In this document: positions 32,915-42,426 of the stretch, in pieces | Layout: the number at the start of each line of letters is the position of its first letter | Position numbering within the stretch: position 1 is the first letter of the stretch | Origin: CAWHJB01 sp963698715 | GTDB lineage: Bacteria > Chloroflexota > Anaerolineae > Anaerolineales > UBA4823 | Assembly (NCBI GenBank): GCA_963698715.1 | Contig: CAVORW010000002.1 | Span: 496,001 to 560,000, forward strand | Reading direction: 5' to 3' | Length of the DNA stretch: 64,000 nucleotides | Translations under genes and position numbers: made by a program | The notes under the pieces: model-generated | The model's input: the letters and a program-made list of their open reading frames with translations, nothing else | Databases searched by the model: none | Told to the model about the DNA's origin: nothing

Positions 32915-34250
32915 TTAACCAGTCTGCTGCAGGCTGAGCATATAGTCGTTGATGGCGGGTAAAGCGCTCAGTTTTTCGTGAAAGAAATTGTTCACAATGT
33001 TGATGACTTCGGCCCGGGCCGCTTCTGCCTCTGTGGTCAGCTCCTGTTGCGAGACCTGGCGAGTCGAGCGCGTCGCGCAGGCGCAGCAACATGCGCACGA
33101 TCTCGGTTTCCTGATCACCTTCCAGAGCCCGGATGACAGCCAGGATCAGCTGATCGGCCTGAGACAAGACATAGTCCGGAGAAATGCTGGAATTGGGAGT
33201 GAAGCAGTCGTCGATGGTGCGGATCAATGACCAGACCTGGTACAGCATGGTGGTTGGCTCGTCGAAAAGCTCGCGCAAAAAGGCAGCCTCTTCATAGCGC
33301 CCTGTCAGGCGGAAAATATTGTACATCCGCTTGGCGGCTTTGCCATAGTTGGGGCTTTTGGTCAGATATTTGTAAACTTCCTTTTCGAGCTGCTCAACAT
33401 AATCATCCATTGCATTGGCAGAAACATGCTTGGCCAGCTTGGAAAATATCGGTACCGATTGAGCTTCCAGATAGACTTCCTGGAAGTATGGATCCAGATA
33501 ACCATCCAGAGGGGTGATCGTACCATCCGGGGCTTCCCAGGTGACATCAAGCATATTGCTGGCGTTGGCAAGTGCCCCACGTACAGGGTCTGCCACCACC
33601 CAATCCAGCTTGCACCACCCCGGATCGGTGGCAGCCTGTGACCATTCGACGACTGCCGGGGTGCCGTTGGGACGGAACACATCGATCTTCCCGGCCCGAA
33701 TTTCGTCGGCATTCCAGGAGATTGGAGATCCGGATTTGACAGTATGGCCTTCTCGAACCAGGTCTTCTTGATACGAGCCAAATTTAACTTCGATCAACTG
33801 GTAGGTTGGGCCCTGGGCGGTGCTCATGGCTTTTTCGCGCATAATATCCGCCAGAATCACAACTGCTTCTTGGCGGGTGGGGGCAATGATATTGACTCGC
33901 TCAAAGTAGTCAGCATCTCCTGGGTAGGTTTGTATTTTGGACTGCGCAGAAGAGCCTGATAGCGCCAGCGCGGTTTCAACCACCCCTGGCCGATCTTCAA
34001 ATTCAACCAGCCGTCCGATTTCCCGAAAATGTGATAAATCGGCTGTACTGAAATCGAGCATAACAACCTTGTGTCCAAACACCCCGCTGCGAGTGTCCAC
34101 ACTGATTTCTTCCGTTTCGGATTGGCTGGCAGCCATGGCAGTCAGCCATTGTAATGCGTCGCTTTCATCCAGTTCGATTCCCAGGCGTTGGGCAGAGTCC
34201 AGGATCCGGCTCAAGTCAGCCGCAGGGCCAGCCGCAAGTTCTTCGGTCAT
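32915..34250 (-). pseudogene. conserved protein of unknown function, broken by a one-base frameshift near the 3' end
   Basis: Starts at ATG 34250 (strong AAGGAGG upstream) with MTEELAAGPAADLSRILDSA. The frame holds to ...MLLRLRDALDS, then the sensible continuation (VSQQELTTEAEAARAEVINIVNNFFHEKLSALPAINDYMLSLQQTG) lies in the next frame and stops at 32915. Removing one base of the GG at 33058-33059 (CC on the coding strand) restores a 444-residue protein. The central YPGDADYFERVNIIA recalls the GDxD...E metal motif of nucleotidyltransferases, with ISWNADEIRAGKIDVFRPNG and DGYLDPYFQEVYLEAQS further on. I do not recognise the family, and the nucleotidyltransferase idea is weak. The frameshift may be a sequencing error. 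Confidence 0.65.
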
Positions 34251-34308
34251 TGAATGCCTCCTTAAAATACTGTACGAGTATAGGAACAGATAGCTTGAAC
34301 ACCCCAGC

Positions 34309-34887
34309 CTAGCGGGTAATACTTTTTTCCTCCAGCTGGCGAGCATTGGCCAACATTTTTACAAAGATTTCTGCCTGATCAATGGCATCATTAAGCGCAT
34401 TGTGTGTCAGGTGGCGCTCTCCGAGGTATTTTGGGCTGATGTATTTCATCGAAGTCTCTGGCCATGCGACTCCAGTCATGCCCATGTAAAAAGCCTTTAT
34501 ATCCAGGGCAGTATGCCCAAAAGGTTGGCGGCCCAGATATCGATAAAAGTAATCACTGACGAACATCCAATCGAAAGGTGCATTAAACGCCAGGAACACG
34601 GGCCGGAGGCCTTGCGGCAGGGTTGTGTTCAACCAGTTCTCAAAGCGGGCCATGGCTTCAATGGGTGCAACCCCCGATTTTTCCAGCTGGATCAGGCTTA
34701 AACCACTGATTGCCAGGGCTTGTGGATCAGCCAGCTGGCTGATCGGCTTGAGCTCGACATAAAATGTGTGTCGGGGTTCAAATAGAGTGCAAGCACCAAT
34801 CGATAAGAGAGAATATTTTGCTGGATAAGGTCCTGCAGTTTCGACATCAACCGAAATATAACTATGAAGGTCAGAGTGGTTTATCAT
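34309..34887 (-). CDS. DnaQ-like DEDDh 3'-5' exonuclease
   Basis: 192 residues with all catalytic residues of the DEDDh class: DVETAG (Exo I, Asp and Glu), NAPFDWMFV (Exo II Asp) and HNALNDAIDQA (Exo III His and Asp). The size and the SYISVDVE start fit the stand-alone epsilon-like or RNase T-like exonucleases, which act in proofreading, repair or RNA trimming. It shares the strand with the frameshifted gene downstream, with only 58 bases between its stop and that gene's start. dnaG is divergent to it. Confidence 0.87.
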   Translation of the reverse strand: MINHSDLHSYISVDVETAGPYPAKYSLLSIGACTLFEPRHTFYVELKPISQLADPQALAISGLSLIQLEKSGVAPIEAMARFENWLNTTLPQGLRPVFLAFNAPFDWMFVSDYFYRYLGRQPFGHTALDIKAFYMGMTGVAWPETSMKYISPKYLGERHLTHNALNDAIDQAEIFVKMLANARQLEEKSITR

Positions 34888-35172
34888 CTGGCAATTATAA
34901 TCAACTCTTGAAACAGCGGTGATATGGAAATATTGGGTCTTTGGGACTCGCTGTGGTGGGGTGTGTATGTGGGGGTACTAGCATAGAGAGATTCTTCGGG
35001 ACCGGCAATGATAGAGAAACAGGGCGCGGTATAATGAAACCAGCAGGGTTGAATGCTTGGCAGCCTGGTTTGCCAGGGCAGGTCCGTTTTGCAGGACAGG
35101 TAGGATCCGCTTTAGGGCACTCTCGCGGAGATTCTCAAAGGCCGGATCTAATTTGGTGAATGGTCAGTTTTC
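34888..35172. other. divergent promoter region upstream of dnaG
   Basis: 285 bases. TATAAT at 35030-35035 is a plausible -10 for dnaG-rpoD, without a good -35. A small CCTGG/CCAGG hairpin follows near 35063-35076. No gene is supported here. Confidence 0.35.
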
Positions 35173-37098
35173 ATGACAGCGATTGATGATATAAAAGCCC
35201 GGGTAGATATTGTAGATCTGGTTTCCGAAACGGTGCAGCTGCGCCGCTCCGGCAAGAACTATACCGGGTTCTGCCCCTTTCACAGCAATACTCGCACCCC
35301 AGCCTTTGTGGTGTTTCAAGAAACAGGCACCTGGCGCTGCTTTGGGGAGTGCAATGAGGGTGGCGATATCTTTAAGTTTGTCATGAAAAAGGATGGCTGG
35401 GATTTTCCCGAAGCACTGCAGCGTCTGGCAGAGCGGGCCGGGGTGGATCTCAAGCCGCCTACTCCAGAACAGCAGGCCCAGACCGAGGCGTACGATCACC
35501 TGCGCAATCTATTAGAAGAAGCGCTCACCTTCTACCGCCATCATCTTATGAATACACCCGCGGGCCAGCAAGCGCTGGCCTATTTAAAAGAAAAACGCAG
35601 CCTGAGCGAGGCAACTATTGAAGCATTTGGGCTGGGGTATGCTCCCCAATCCTGGGAGGCTGCCACCCATTACTTTAAGTCCAAAGGCTATCAGGAACAG
35701 GATCTGCTGGATGCAGGCTTGGTTTCAGAAAGAGATAGCGGAGGTGTTTACGATCGCTTCCGCCATCGGGTCATGTTTCCAATTCGCGATGAGCGCGGCC
35801 GGATGGCAGGCTTTGGGGCCAGAATTTTGAATCCGGAGGATGTCCCAAAGTTTTTGAATTCACCGCAGACGGCCTTGTTTGATAAGGGCCGCCTCTTGTA
35901 TGGGATGGACCGAGCCCGAAAAGCCATTCGTATCCAGGACCAAGCCGTGATCGTAGAAGGCTATCTGGATGTCATTGCCCTGCACCAGGCTGGTTTTGAA
36001 AACGCAGTTTCGCCTATGGGCACTGCCCTTACCGAGCACCAGCTTTATCTTCTGAAACGCTTTACCCGCCGGATCGTGCTGGCCTTGGACCCGGATGCGG
36101 CTGGCGACAAAGCTACTTTGCGCGGGCTTCAGATCGCACGTGAAACCCTGGACCGAGAGCATGACCCAGTGTTTGACGCGCGTGGCTTACTCGGTTATGA
36201 GGCTCGCCTGCAAGCTGATATCCGGGTCACCACCCTACCAGACGGCCTGGACCCGGACGATGTCGTTAACCGGGATCCACAAGAATGGCAGCAAATCCTC
36301 GAGCACGCACGTCCAATCGTGATCCACGTCATGGAGACTCTCGCGATTGATCGCGACCTCAACGATCCGAAAGTGAAAACTGAACTAGCGGCGCAAGTCA
36401 TGCCCTTGATCGAGGATGTGCCCAGTCCGATCGAACGCGACACCTATCGCCAGCGCCTGGCACGCCTGCTGAAGGTAGATGAGAATGTTTTGTTGATGGC
36501 GGTTGCGCCCAAAGCTCAACGCCCCCAACGGCCCATAAGGCGCTCTCTTCGTTATCAACCTCAACCCACTGTGATCCAGGCCTCCCCCACTCGGAGAAGC
36601 ACGTATGCTCTGGAAGCGAACTGCTTGGGCGTTATCCTCCGCCGTCCGGATCTGGTTTATCGAGTTGACCGTGCCCTGCAAGCCGAAGGACTGGCTCGCC
36701 TTGCCTCAGAGGATTTCCAGCACGTGGACCACCAATCGATTTCCCGTTTGTTGTTAGAATCAGTGGATCAGGATATTGCAGAGCCGTTAAATTTTGTACT
36801 GAGCAGCCTTTCCCTGCCGATGATGGAGCTGGCTGACGATCTGCTGGCTCGCACCGCGGAACTGGATCCTAACGATGATAAAGTATTGGAAAATTTATTA
36901 AGAGACCTGATCGAACTTCGCGAGCGCAGCATTCACCAGAACATTGAATATCTGCGATTCATGATGCAGGAAGCCCAGGAACAAGGCGACCTTAAAGCCA
37001 CACAGTATGGAGAAACTATGGTACAACATACCAAAGTGTTGGAAAGTCTTCAGCGTGCCCGCGGCCAATATACCAGTCGCAATGCCCTTCCTCATTAA
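35173..37098 (+). CDS. dnaG: DNA primase
   Basis: 641 residues; synthesises RNA primers for replication. In order: the N-terminal CHC2 zinc finger (GFCPFHSNTRTPAFVV...WRCFGECNEGGD), the RNA polymerase/Toprim core with VIVEGYLDVIALHQAGFENAVS (catalytic Glu) and LALDPDAAGDKA (DxD motif), and a C-terminal helicase-binding region from about residue 450 (ANCLGVILRRPDLVYRVD). It is followed after 19 bases by the sigma factor gene, the widespread macromolecular-synthesis arrangement dnaG-rpoD. Confidence 0.96.
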   Translation: MTAIDDIKARVDIVDLVSETVQLRRSGKNYTGFCPFHSNTRTPAFVVFQETGTWRCFGECNEGGDIFKFVMKKDGWDFPEALQRLAERAGVDLKPPTPEQQAQTEAYDHLRNLLEEALTFYRHHLMNTPAGQQALAYLKEKRSLSEATIEAFGLGYAPQSWEAATHYFKSKGYQEQDLLDAGLVSERDSGGVYDRFRHRVMFPIRDERGRMAGFGARILNPEDVPKFLNSPQTALFDKGRLLYGMDRARKAIRIQDQAVIVEGYLDVIALHQAGFENAVSPMGTALTEHQLYLLKRFTRRIVLALDPDAAGDKATLRGLQIARETLDREHDPVFDARGLLGYEARLQADIRVTTLPDGLDPDDVVNRDPQEWQQILEHARPIVIHVMETLAIDRDLNDPKVKTELAAQVMPLIEDVPSPIERDTYRQRLARLLKVDENVLLMAVAPKAQRPQRPIRRSLRYQPQPTVIQASPTRRSTYALEANCLGVILRRPDLVYRVDRALQAEGLARLASEDFQHVDHQSISRLLLESVDQDIAEPLNFVLSSLSLPMMELADDLLARTAELDPNDDKVLENLLRDLIELRERSIHQNIEYLRFMMQEAQEQGDLKATQYGETMVQHTKVLESLQRARGQYTSRNALPH

Positions 37099-37117
37099 GG
37101 CTTTGAGAGCTTGCTAA

Positions 37118-38732
37118 ATGGATGCTTCACTCGACGCACAAGCATCAATACTTCACCAAAAGTTAGCAGATGATTCTGTGGAAAAAGAAATCATCCAGTC
37201 GTCCTCCAATGATCCGGAAGAGCTGGATGAAACGCTGTCCATGGAAGACGATGACATGGTTGAAGAACCCGACGATGTTGATCTAAACGCGGAAAAGGAA
37301 GAGTGGGAGAACAATGCCCAAGAGGAAAGTTTGGATTTCTTGAGTGACCCTAAGGTGGTGATGGAATTAAGCGATGATCCGGTACGCCTGTATCTGAAAG
37401 AGATCGGCAATATCGAACTTCTGGACCCGGATCGTGAGTTTTGGCTGGCTGGACGACTGGATGCTAGCCAGCGGGTAGATATGCTGACCCGCCAGCACCC
37501 GATTGCCAGGCGGGGCAGCTCGGCGGCTCGCAGTATCTACCGGGCCATGTTTGAAGACTTGACCACCTCCTGGGACCGTCTGGTTGAAGATACTCAGCGC
37601 ATGGGGTATGCCTGCCCAGACCTTGACCTTATCCTGACGGAATCCCAGATGCTCCAGATCACTTGGGGTAGTGATATCCCATCTTACTTAAGAGCCTACC
37701 TGGATAATGGGCTTTGGGGTAGTGATTCCCTTTGGGATGGGGTAGCTCGCAACGCATTTTCAGTCTTCCTGTATTTATACATGCTTCCTCAGGAAGTGGT
37801 TGAACCACTCAGCAACTACATCTCTACCCGGAATAGCCTGCCGAGCGAACGTACATTTATGCGTTATCTGCCAGATGACGAAATTCTGCAGGCAGAATTG
37901 GAGCAGATTCGACTGCGCAGCGAAGAAGCCCACAACGCGATCATCCGGGCCAATTTGCGGTTAGTCGTGAGTGTAGCCAAACGCTATATTGGGCGAGGCA
38001 GCTCTTTCCTGGATTTGATCCAGGAGGGTAATCTTGGACTGCTGCGGGCAGTTTCAAAGTTTGATCCCACGCCGTGGATTTAAATTCAGCACCTACGCCA
38101 CCTGGTGGATCCGCCAATCCATCAGTCGATCAATTGCCGATCAGGCTCGCACAATTCGCATTCCAGTGCATATCTTTGAATCGATCAACCGTCTGCTGCG
38201 GATTCAGCGCCGTTTGATCCAAAAGCTCGGACGAGAGCCCAATAGCGAAGACCTGGCTCTTGAGGCTGGTTATCTGGACCCCAAGGACATCCAGCTCATC
38301 CAACGTTCCCGCAGTGACGGAACACCTTTGCTGCCGGAAATTCGCAGGCGCTGGATGCGGGCCGCTGCAAAAGTCAACCGGATATTACGGGCTATGGAGG
38401 AACCCATGTCTCTCGAAAGCCCGGTCGGCAACGAGGATAACAGCCAGCTAGGGGACTTCATTGAAGATGAAGATGCACTTGAGCCTATGGACGCGGCGGC
38501 GCGTGAGATGCTGCGGGAATCGGTCAAGAACGCCCTGGCTGTGCTCTCTGAGAGGGAGCGTGAGGTGCTGGAGCTTCGTTTCGGTCTGGTGGACGGAAAA
38601 GATCATACTCTGGAAGAAGTGGGGCAGTATTTCAACGTGACCCGCGAAAGAATCCGCCAGATTGAAGCCAAAGCATTGAGAAAACTGCGCCATCCCACCC
38701 GCAGCAGGCATTTACGCGACTACCTTGGCTGA
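37118..38732 (+). pseudogene. rpoD: primary sigma factor RpoD/SigA, frame broken by one surplus C
   Basis: Region 1.2 is DDPVRLYLKEIGNIELLDPDREFWLAGRL, followed by an acidic N-terminus and a short non-conserved region. Region 2 starts with NAIIRANLRLVVSVAKRYIGRGSSFLDLIQEGN. The frame then reads KFDPTPWI-stop at 38081-38083, whereas all relatives continue RRGFKFSTYATWWIRQ, which is present in the next frame. Deleting one C of CCC at 38066-38068 restores KFDPRRGFKFSTYATWWIRQSISR and a 537-residue protein with complete regions 3 and 4 (LSEREREVLELRFGL, HTLEEVGQYFNVTRERIRQIEAKALRKLRHP). A true null would be lethal unless another sigma factor substitutes, so a base-call error is likely. Confidence 0.9.
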
Positions 38733-38738
38733 AAAAAA

Positions 38739-38796
38739 CCGAAATTTTGGGAACTCTGAGACTTGTCAAAGACTTCCCTGAACAGCCAAAATTCGG
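38739..38796 (+). terminator. inverted repeat downstream of rpoD
   Basis: CCGAAATTTTGG (38739-38750) pairs with CCAAAATTCGG (38786-38796) apart from one bulged A, spanning a 35-base interior. It is preceded by GAAAAAAA and may end the dnaG-rpoD transcript. Confidence 0.45.
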
Positions 38797-38808
38797 CCTT
38801 TGTGAAAT

Positions 38809-38837
38809 TTGACACCTGTGATCGCATATGATAAACT
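38809..38837 (+). promoter_or_regulatory. putative promoter of the nuo operon
   Basis: TTGACA (38809-38814), 17 bases, then TAAACT (38832-38837) with TGA before it as an extended -10. It lies 340 bases upstream of nuoA, after the rpoD hairpin. The leader (38838-39177) contains an 11-base direct repeat GCGCATCAGGC and otherwise nothing I recognise. Confidence 0.45.
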
Positions 38838-39177
38838 TGATTCTAGGCTGGATGTTTACCAATTTGGTAAGGAATTCGCCTGTGCGCATCAGGCGTTAAA
38901 TTGAACGCAGCGGGTTGATTATTCATCAGCCCATCCGTTGCGCGTACGCTGGCTTATACCGAGCGGTGTGATAACGAGGGCTTGCGCATCAGGCTGGAGG
39001 ATTGCTCTTCCCCTGAACTGCGTCACAACTGAATAGCTTGGTCGTCTTCTGAAAATCGTTTCGGCTTTTTAGTTGAACAGCATCTGTTGAGCTCATCGGG
39101 TCATAATGCTCAAGTGAGGCATAGGTGTTCCGGCAACATCGGTTTGTTATCAATCTCTAAACTGATCGAGGAGTTGC

Positions 39178-39534
39178 ATGTTAACCGCTTACTTACCCAT
39201 TGCAATCTTAGTTATCATAGCGGCTGGTTTGGCCGTCATCGTGATTGTCCTTGGAAATACCTTTGGACCGCGCCGGCCAACCGAGCGAAAATCAGCCCCG
39301 TACGAATCGGGTATGCGCCCGATTGGCCCCGGCACTCGCCGGCTGCCGGTCCGCTTTTACCTGGTTGCGGTTCTTTTTATCCTCTTTGATATCGAGGTAG
39401 TATTTTTCCTGCCATGGGCAGTGGTTTTCCGAGAACTTGGCCTGTTTGGGCTGATTGAGATGTTTATTTTTATTGTTGTTTTACTGGTTGGTTTTGCTTA
39501 TGCGTGGAAGAAAGGAGCTCTGGAATGGGAGTAG
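39178..39534 (+). CDS. nuoA: NADH-quinone oxidoreductase subunit A
   Basis: 118 residues, three membrane helices. The conserved loop YESGMRPIGPGTRRLPVRFYLVAVLFILFDIEVVFFLPWA includes the Cys-loop equivalent (here Ser-Gly in YESG, as in most bacteria) and the acidic pair FDIEVVF. It is a proton-translocating membrane-arm subunit next to the quinone site. First gene of the complete nuoA-N operon; GAGG lies 7-8 bases before the ATG. Its 3' end overlaps nuoB by 10 bases. Confidence 0.96.
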   Translation: MLTAYLPIAILVIIAAGLAVIVIVLGNTFGPRRPTERKSAPYESGMRPIGPGTRRLPVRFYLVAVLFILFDIEVVFFLPWAVVFRELGLFGLIEMFIFIVVLLVGFAYAWKKGALEWE

Positions 39535-40007
39535 AGCAAAAGCTTGGAGATATGGGTATTGTTACCCTGAAACTAGAGCAGGCAGTCAACTGGGCCCGAA
39601 CAAATGCGATGTGGCCTATGCTTTTTGGATTGGCTTGCTGCGCGATCGAAATGATGTCTGCGCAAGCTTCTGACTATGATATGAGCCGTTTTGGAATGGA
39701 ATTGATGCGCGCCAGCCCGCGCCAATCTGATTTGATGATTGTTGCTGGCCGGGTATCTCGTAAAATGGCGCCCGTATTGAGACGTTTGTACGATCAGATG
39801 CCAGACCCGAAGTGGGTATTATCAATGGGCGACTGTGCTTCCTGTGGGGGCGTATTCAATAATTACGCGATTGTCCAGGGTGTCGATGAAGTTGTACCGG
39901 TCGATGTTTACGTGGCGGGCTGCCCGCCGCGGCCGGAAGCATTAATCCATGGCATCCTGACCTTGCACGAAAAAGTCAAAGGCGAGACAATCAAGGATTG
40001 GGCATAA
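39525..40007 (+). CDS. nuoB: NADH-quinone oxidoreductase subunit B
   Basis: 160 residues from ATG 39525 (AAAGGAG upstream inside nuoA). It carries cluster N2, the last [4Fe-4S] centre before quinone: tandem Cys in GLACCAIEMM, then GDCASCGGVFNNY and VAGCPPRPEALIHGI give the four ligands. The central RASPRQSDLMIVAGRVSRKMAPVLRRLYDQMP block is typical. It forms the interface between the peripheral and membrane arms with NuoD. Confidence 0.96.
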   Translation: MGVEQKLGDMGIVTLKLEQAVNWARTNAMWPMLFGLACCAIEMMSAQASDYDMSRFGMELMRASPRQSDLMIVAGRVSRKMAPVLRRLYDQMPDPKWVLSMGDCASCGGVFNNYAIVQGVDEVVPVDVYVAGCPPRPEALIHGILTLHEKVKGETIKDWA

Positions 40008-40009
40008 AG

Positions 40010-40522
40010 ATGAGCGAACATCTACAATCAACTGTGGCGGCTCTTCAAGAACAGTTTGGGGGTCAGGCGCAGGAATTCCGTAGTGAGGTCACGGTTGTGT
40101 TGGCTGCAGAGCAGATTGTCCCTGCTTGCCGGGCGCTGCGAGAGGAATTCGATTTCGAACTTCTGGTTGAAGAGACTGCAGTGGATTATTGGCCTCAAGA
40201 CGCGCCTCGGTTTCATGTGGTCTACCGGGTCAGATCCCTAAAGCACAATCTGATATTAGGACTGCGGGTGCCTCTCGACGGCCATGCGCCTTCGATGGCC
40301 TCGATCGAGCCCATTTACCACAATGCCAACTGGTTTGAACGTGAGCTGTGGGATATGTTTGGCATCCACTTTGATGGCCATCCGGATCTGCGCCGTGTCG
40401 TAATGCCGCACGATTGGGAAGGACATCCGCTGCGTAAGGATTACCCGCTAGGGTACGAGGAAGTGCAGTTCAGCTTCAATTTCAAAGAAATTGACGATCG
40501 TAAGCCGTATGCCAATGAATGA
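40010..40522 (+). CDS. nuoC: NADH-quinone oxidoreductase subunit C
   Basis: 170 residues, a stand-alone NuoC (not fused to NuoD as in E. coli). The diagnostic block PSMASIEPIYHNANWFERELWDMFGIHFDGHPDLRRVVMPHDWEGHPLRKDYPLG is present in full. ATG 40010 begins two bases after the nuoB stop. A 144-base gap without recognisable features separates it from nuoD, longer than other gaps in the first half of the operon. Confidence 0.95.
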   Translation: MSEHLQSTVAALQEQFGGQAQEFRSEVTVVLAAEQIVPACRALREEFDFELLVEETAVDYWPQDAPRFHVVYRVRSLKHNLILGLRVPLDGHAPSMASIEPIYHNANWFERELWDMFGIHFDGHPDLRRVVMPHDWEGHPLRKDYPLGYEEVQFSFNFKEIDDRKPYANE

Positions 40523-40666
40523 AGGATTAACCTGAAAAATCAGAGAATATTGGATGTTGGTGCTTGTCTAGAACGGCAGAGCAACTGCAAAATCACTTGT
40601 CGGGTAAGCTCGGAATGTAACACGATCCGCAGCGATAAAGCAATCAAGTAAGAGATTGAGAGTGCT

Positions 40667-41911
40667 ATGACTCAAATGTCGAATATCAACCTAACCGACG
40701 CCCCTTTCGAGGAAATTAAGCATCTGATTTCAAACCGGGCAATTGAAGGGGAAACCGTCTTACTGAATATGGGGCCGCAGCATCCCAGTACGCATGGAGT
40801 TCTGCGGCTCTTGCTGGAACTGGATGGCGAAATCGTGATTAATTGTATTCCGGATGTCGGATTTCTTCATACCGGGATTGAAAAGAATATGGAAGCCAAG
40901 ACTTATATGAAATCGATTGTGATGACTGATCGCATCGATTATCTCAATACGCTTGGTAATAACCTGGTTTACTGCATGGCGATAGAAAAACTGGCGGAGT
41001 TGGATGTTCCGCCCAGGGCCCAGGCGATCCGGGTGATTTTGACAGAGCTGGGACGGATTGCATCTCACCTGGTCTGGTTGGGCACACATGCTCTCGATCT
41101 GGCAGCGATGTCCGTCTTTCTATACTGCTTCCGTGAGCGCGAGAGGATTCTGGCTGTGAACGAGCTGGTTTCTGGTCAGCGCATGATGACCACTTATTTC
41201 CGTCCTGGTGGATTGTGGCGGGATGTGCCGGTGGAATTCGAAGCAGCCGTGCGCGAGATACTCGCCAAGTTCCCAGCCCGCATTGATGAATATGAAGCGC
41301 TGTTGACCAAAAACCCTCTGTTTATTGATCGCACCCGTAAGATTGGTGTCCTTTCCAGGGAAGATGCCTTGCAATACGGCGTCACCGGCCCAATGCTGCG
41401 CGCCTCGGGCGTGCCGCATGATCTGCGCAAGGCCCGGCCTTATTCTGGGTATGAGCAATATGATTTTGAAATCCCGGTAGATACTGCCGGCGATACCTAC
41501 GCTCGTTATGTGGTGAGAGTGGAAGAGATGCGCCAATCACTACGGATTGTCCAACAGGCGCTGGATAAACTGCCTTATGGCTCGGTGCGCAGTAACAACC
41601 GCAAGTTTGTGCCTCCGCCGCGTTCGGAATTAGGCACCAGCATGGAAGCTGTTATCCATCACTTTAAACTTTGGACTGAGGGATTTGATCTGCCGAAAGG
41701 CGGCGTATACGCAGCAACCGAATCGCCGCGCGGTGAGCTGGCCGTTTATCTTGAAAGCGACGGCGGCCCGAAACCATTGCGGGTCCATTTCCGGACGCCA
41801 TCCTTCACCAATATGCAAATCCTGCCTTTAATTGCTAAAGGCGTTCTGGTTGCCGATTTGGTCGCATTGATTGGCACGGTTGATATCGTTTTGGGAGACG
41901 TGGACCGGTGA
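40667..41911 (+). CDS. nuoD: NADH-quinone oxidoreductase subunit D
   Basis: 414 residues, the 49-kDa quinone-site subunit related to [NiFe]-hydrogenase large subunits. Key segments: NMGPQHPSTHGVLRLLLELDGE (quinone-binding His region), PDVGFLHTGIEKNMEAKTY, DRIDYLNTLGNNLVYCMAIEKL and C-terminal DLVALIGTVDIVLGDVDR. As expected for complex I it lacks the four Ni-binding Cys of hydrogenases. Its last codons overlap the GTG start of nuoE. Confidence 0.96.
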   Translation: MTQMSNINLTDAPFEEIKHLISNRAIEGETVLLNMGPQHPSTHGVLRLLLELDGEIVINCIPDVGFLHTGIEKNMEAKTYMKSIVMTDRIDYLNTLGNNLVYCMAIEKLAELDVPPRAQAIRVILTELGRIASHLVWLGTHALDLAAMSVFLYCFRERERILAVNELVSGQRMMTTYFRPGGLWRDVPVEFEAAVREILAKFPARIDEYEALLTKNPLFIDRTRKIGVLSREDALQYGVTGPMLRASGVPHDLRKARPYSGYEQYDFEIPVDTAGDTYARYVVRVEEMRQSLRIVQQALDKLPYGSVRSNNRKFVPPPRSELGTSMEAVIHHFKLWTEGFDLPKGGVYAATESPRGELAVYLESDGGPKPLRVHFRTPSFTNMQILPLIAKGVLVADLVALIGTVDIVLGDVDR

Positions 41912-42426
41912 ACACCCTGGAACTTAAATACGCACAAGAAATCGAAAAAATTCTGGCCAAATATCCGCCCGACCAGAAGCGCTCGGCAGTTATGCCGTTG
42001 CTTTACCTGGCCCAACGCGAGGAAAATTACGTCAGCGAACAGGCGCTTAAGGAGATCGGGGAGATCCTGGAGATCGAATCGACAGAAGTCGCCTCGATTG
42101 TTGGTTTCTATACCTTGTACTACGATCAGCCAGGCGGTAAATTCCGCATCCAGGTTTGTACGGATATGCCCTGCGCCCTGCGCGGTTCTGAGCAGTTCAT
42201 GCAGAAGCTTTGCGAGGCTCTGGACGTTCAACCGGGTGGAACCACTCCCGACGGCATGGTGACTGTTGAAGGTGTAATGTGCCTGGCGGCTTGTGATCGC
42301 GCCCCAATGTTTCAAGTACAGTCTGGGGAGGGGCTCAGCTATCATGAAAATCAAACCGTTGAGACTGCATTGGAGTTGATCGAGCAGCTGCGCAAGACTG
42401 CAAAACGGAGAAATGGCAATGAGTGA
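41908..42426 (+). CDS. nuoE: NADH-quinone oxidoreductase subunit E
   Basis: 172 residues with the thioredoxin-like [2Fe-2S] domain of cluster N1a: VCTDMPCALRG supplies two Cys and GVMCLAACDRAP the other two. The N-terminal helical region (KYPPDQKRSAVMPLLYLAQREENYVSEQALKEI) is typical. It starts at GTG 41908, overlapping the nuoD stop by four bases, so translational coupling is likely. It ends overlapping the start region of nuoF. It belongs to the NADH-oxidising module, showing that the complex uses NADH. Confidence 0.95.
   Translation: MNTLELKYAQEIEKILAKYPPDQKRSAVMPLLYLAQREENYVSEQALKEIGEILEIESTEVASIVGFYTLYYDQPGGKFRIQVCTDMPCALRGSEQFMQKLCEALDVQPGGTTPDGMVTVEGVMCLAACDRAPMFQVQSGEGLSYHENQTVETALELIEQLRKTAKRRNGNE

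Noticed and set aside
38060..38083. Programmed +1 frameshift in rpoD
   Set aside because: CCC is slippery in principle, but no stop codon or rare codon sits in the next position, no stimulatory structure is visible, and two other genes in the window have the same kind of surplus base.
38884..38993. Two copies of GCGCATCAGGC upstream of nuoA as operators
   Set aside because: The 11-base match is about 100 bases apart, not palindromic and not positioned relative to the likely promoter, so a regulatory call is not supported.
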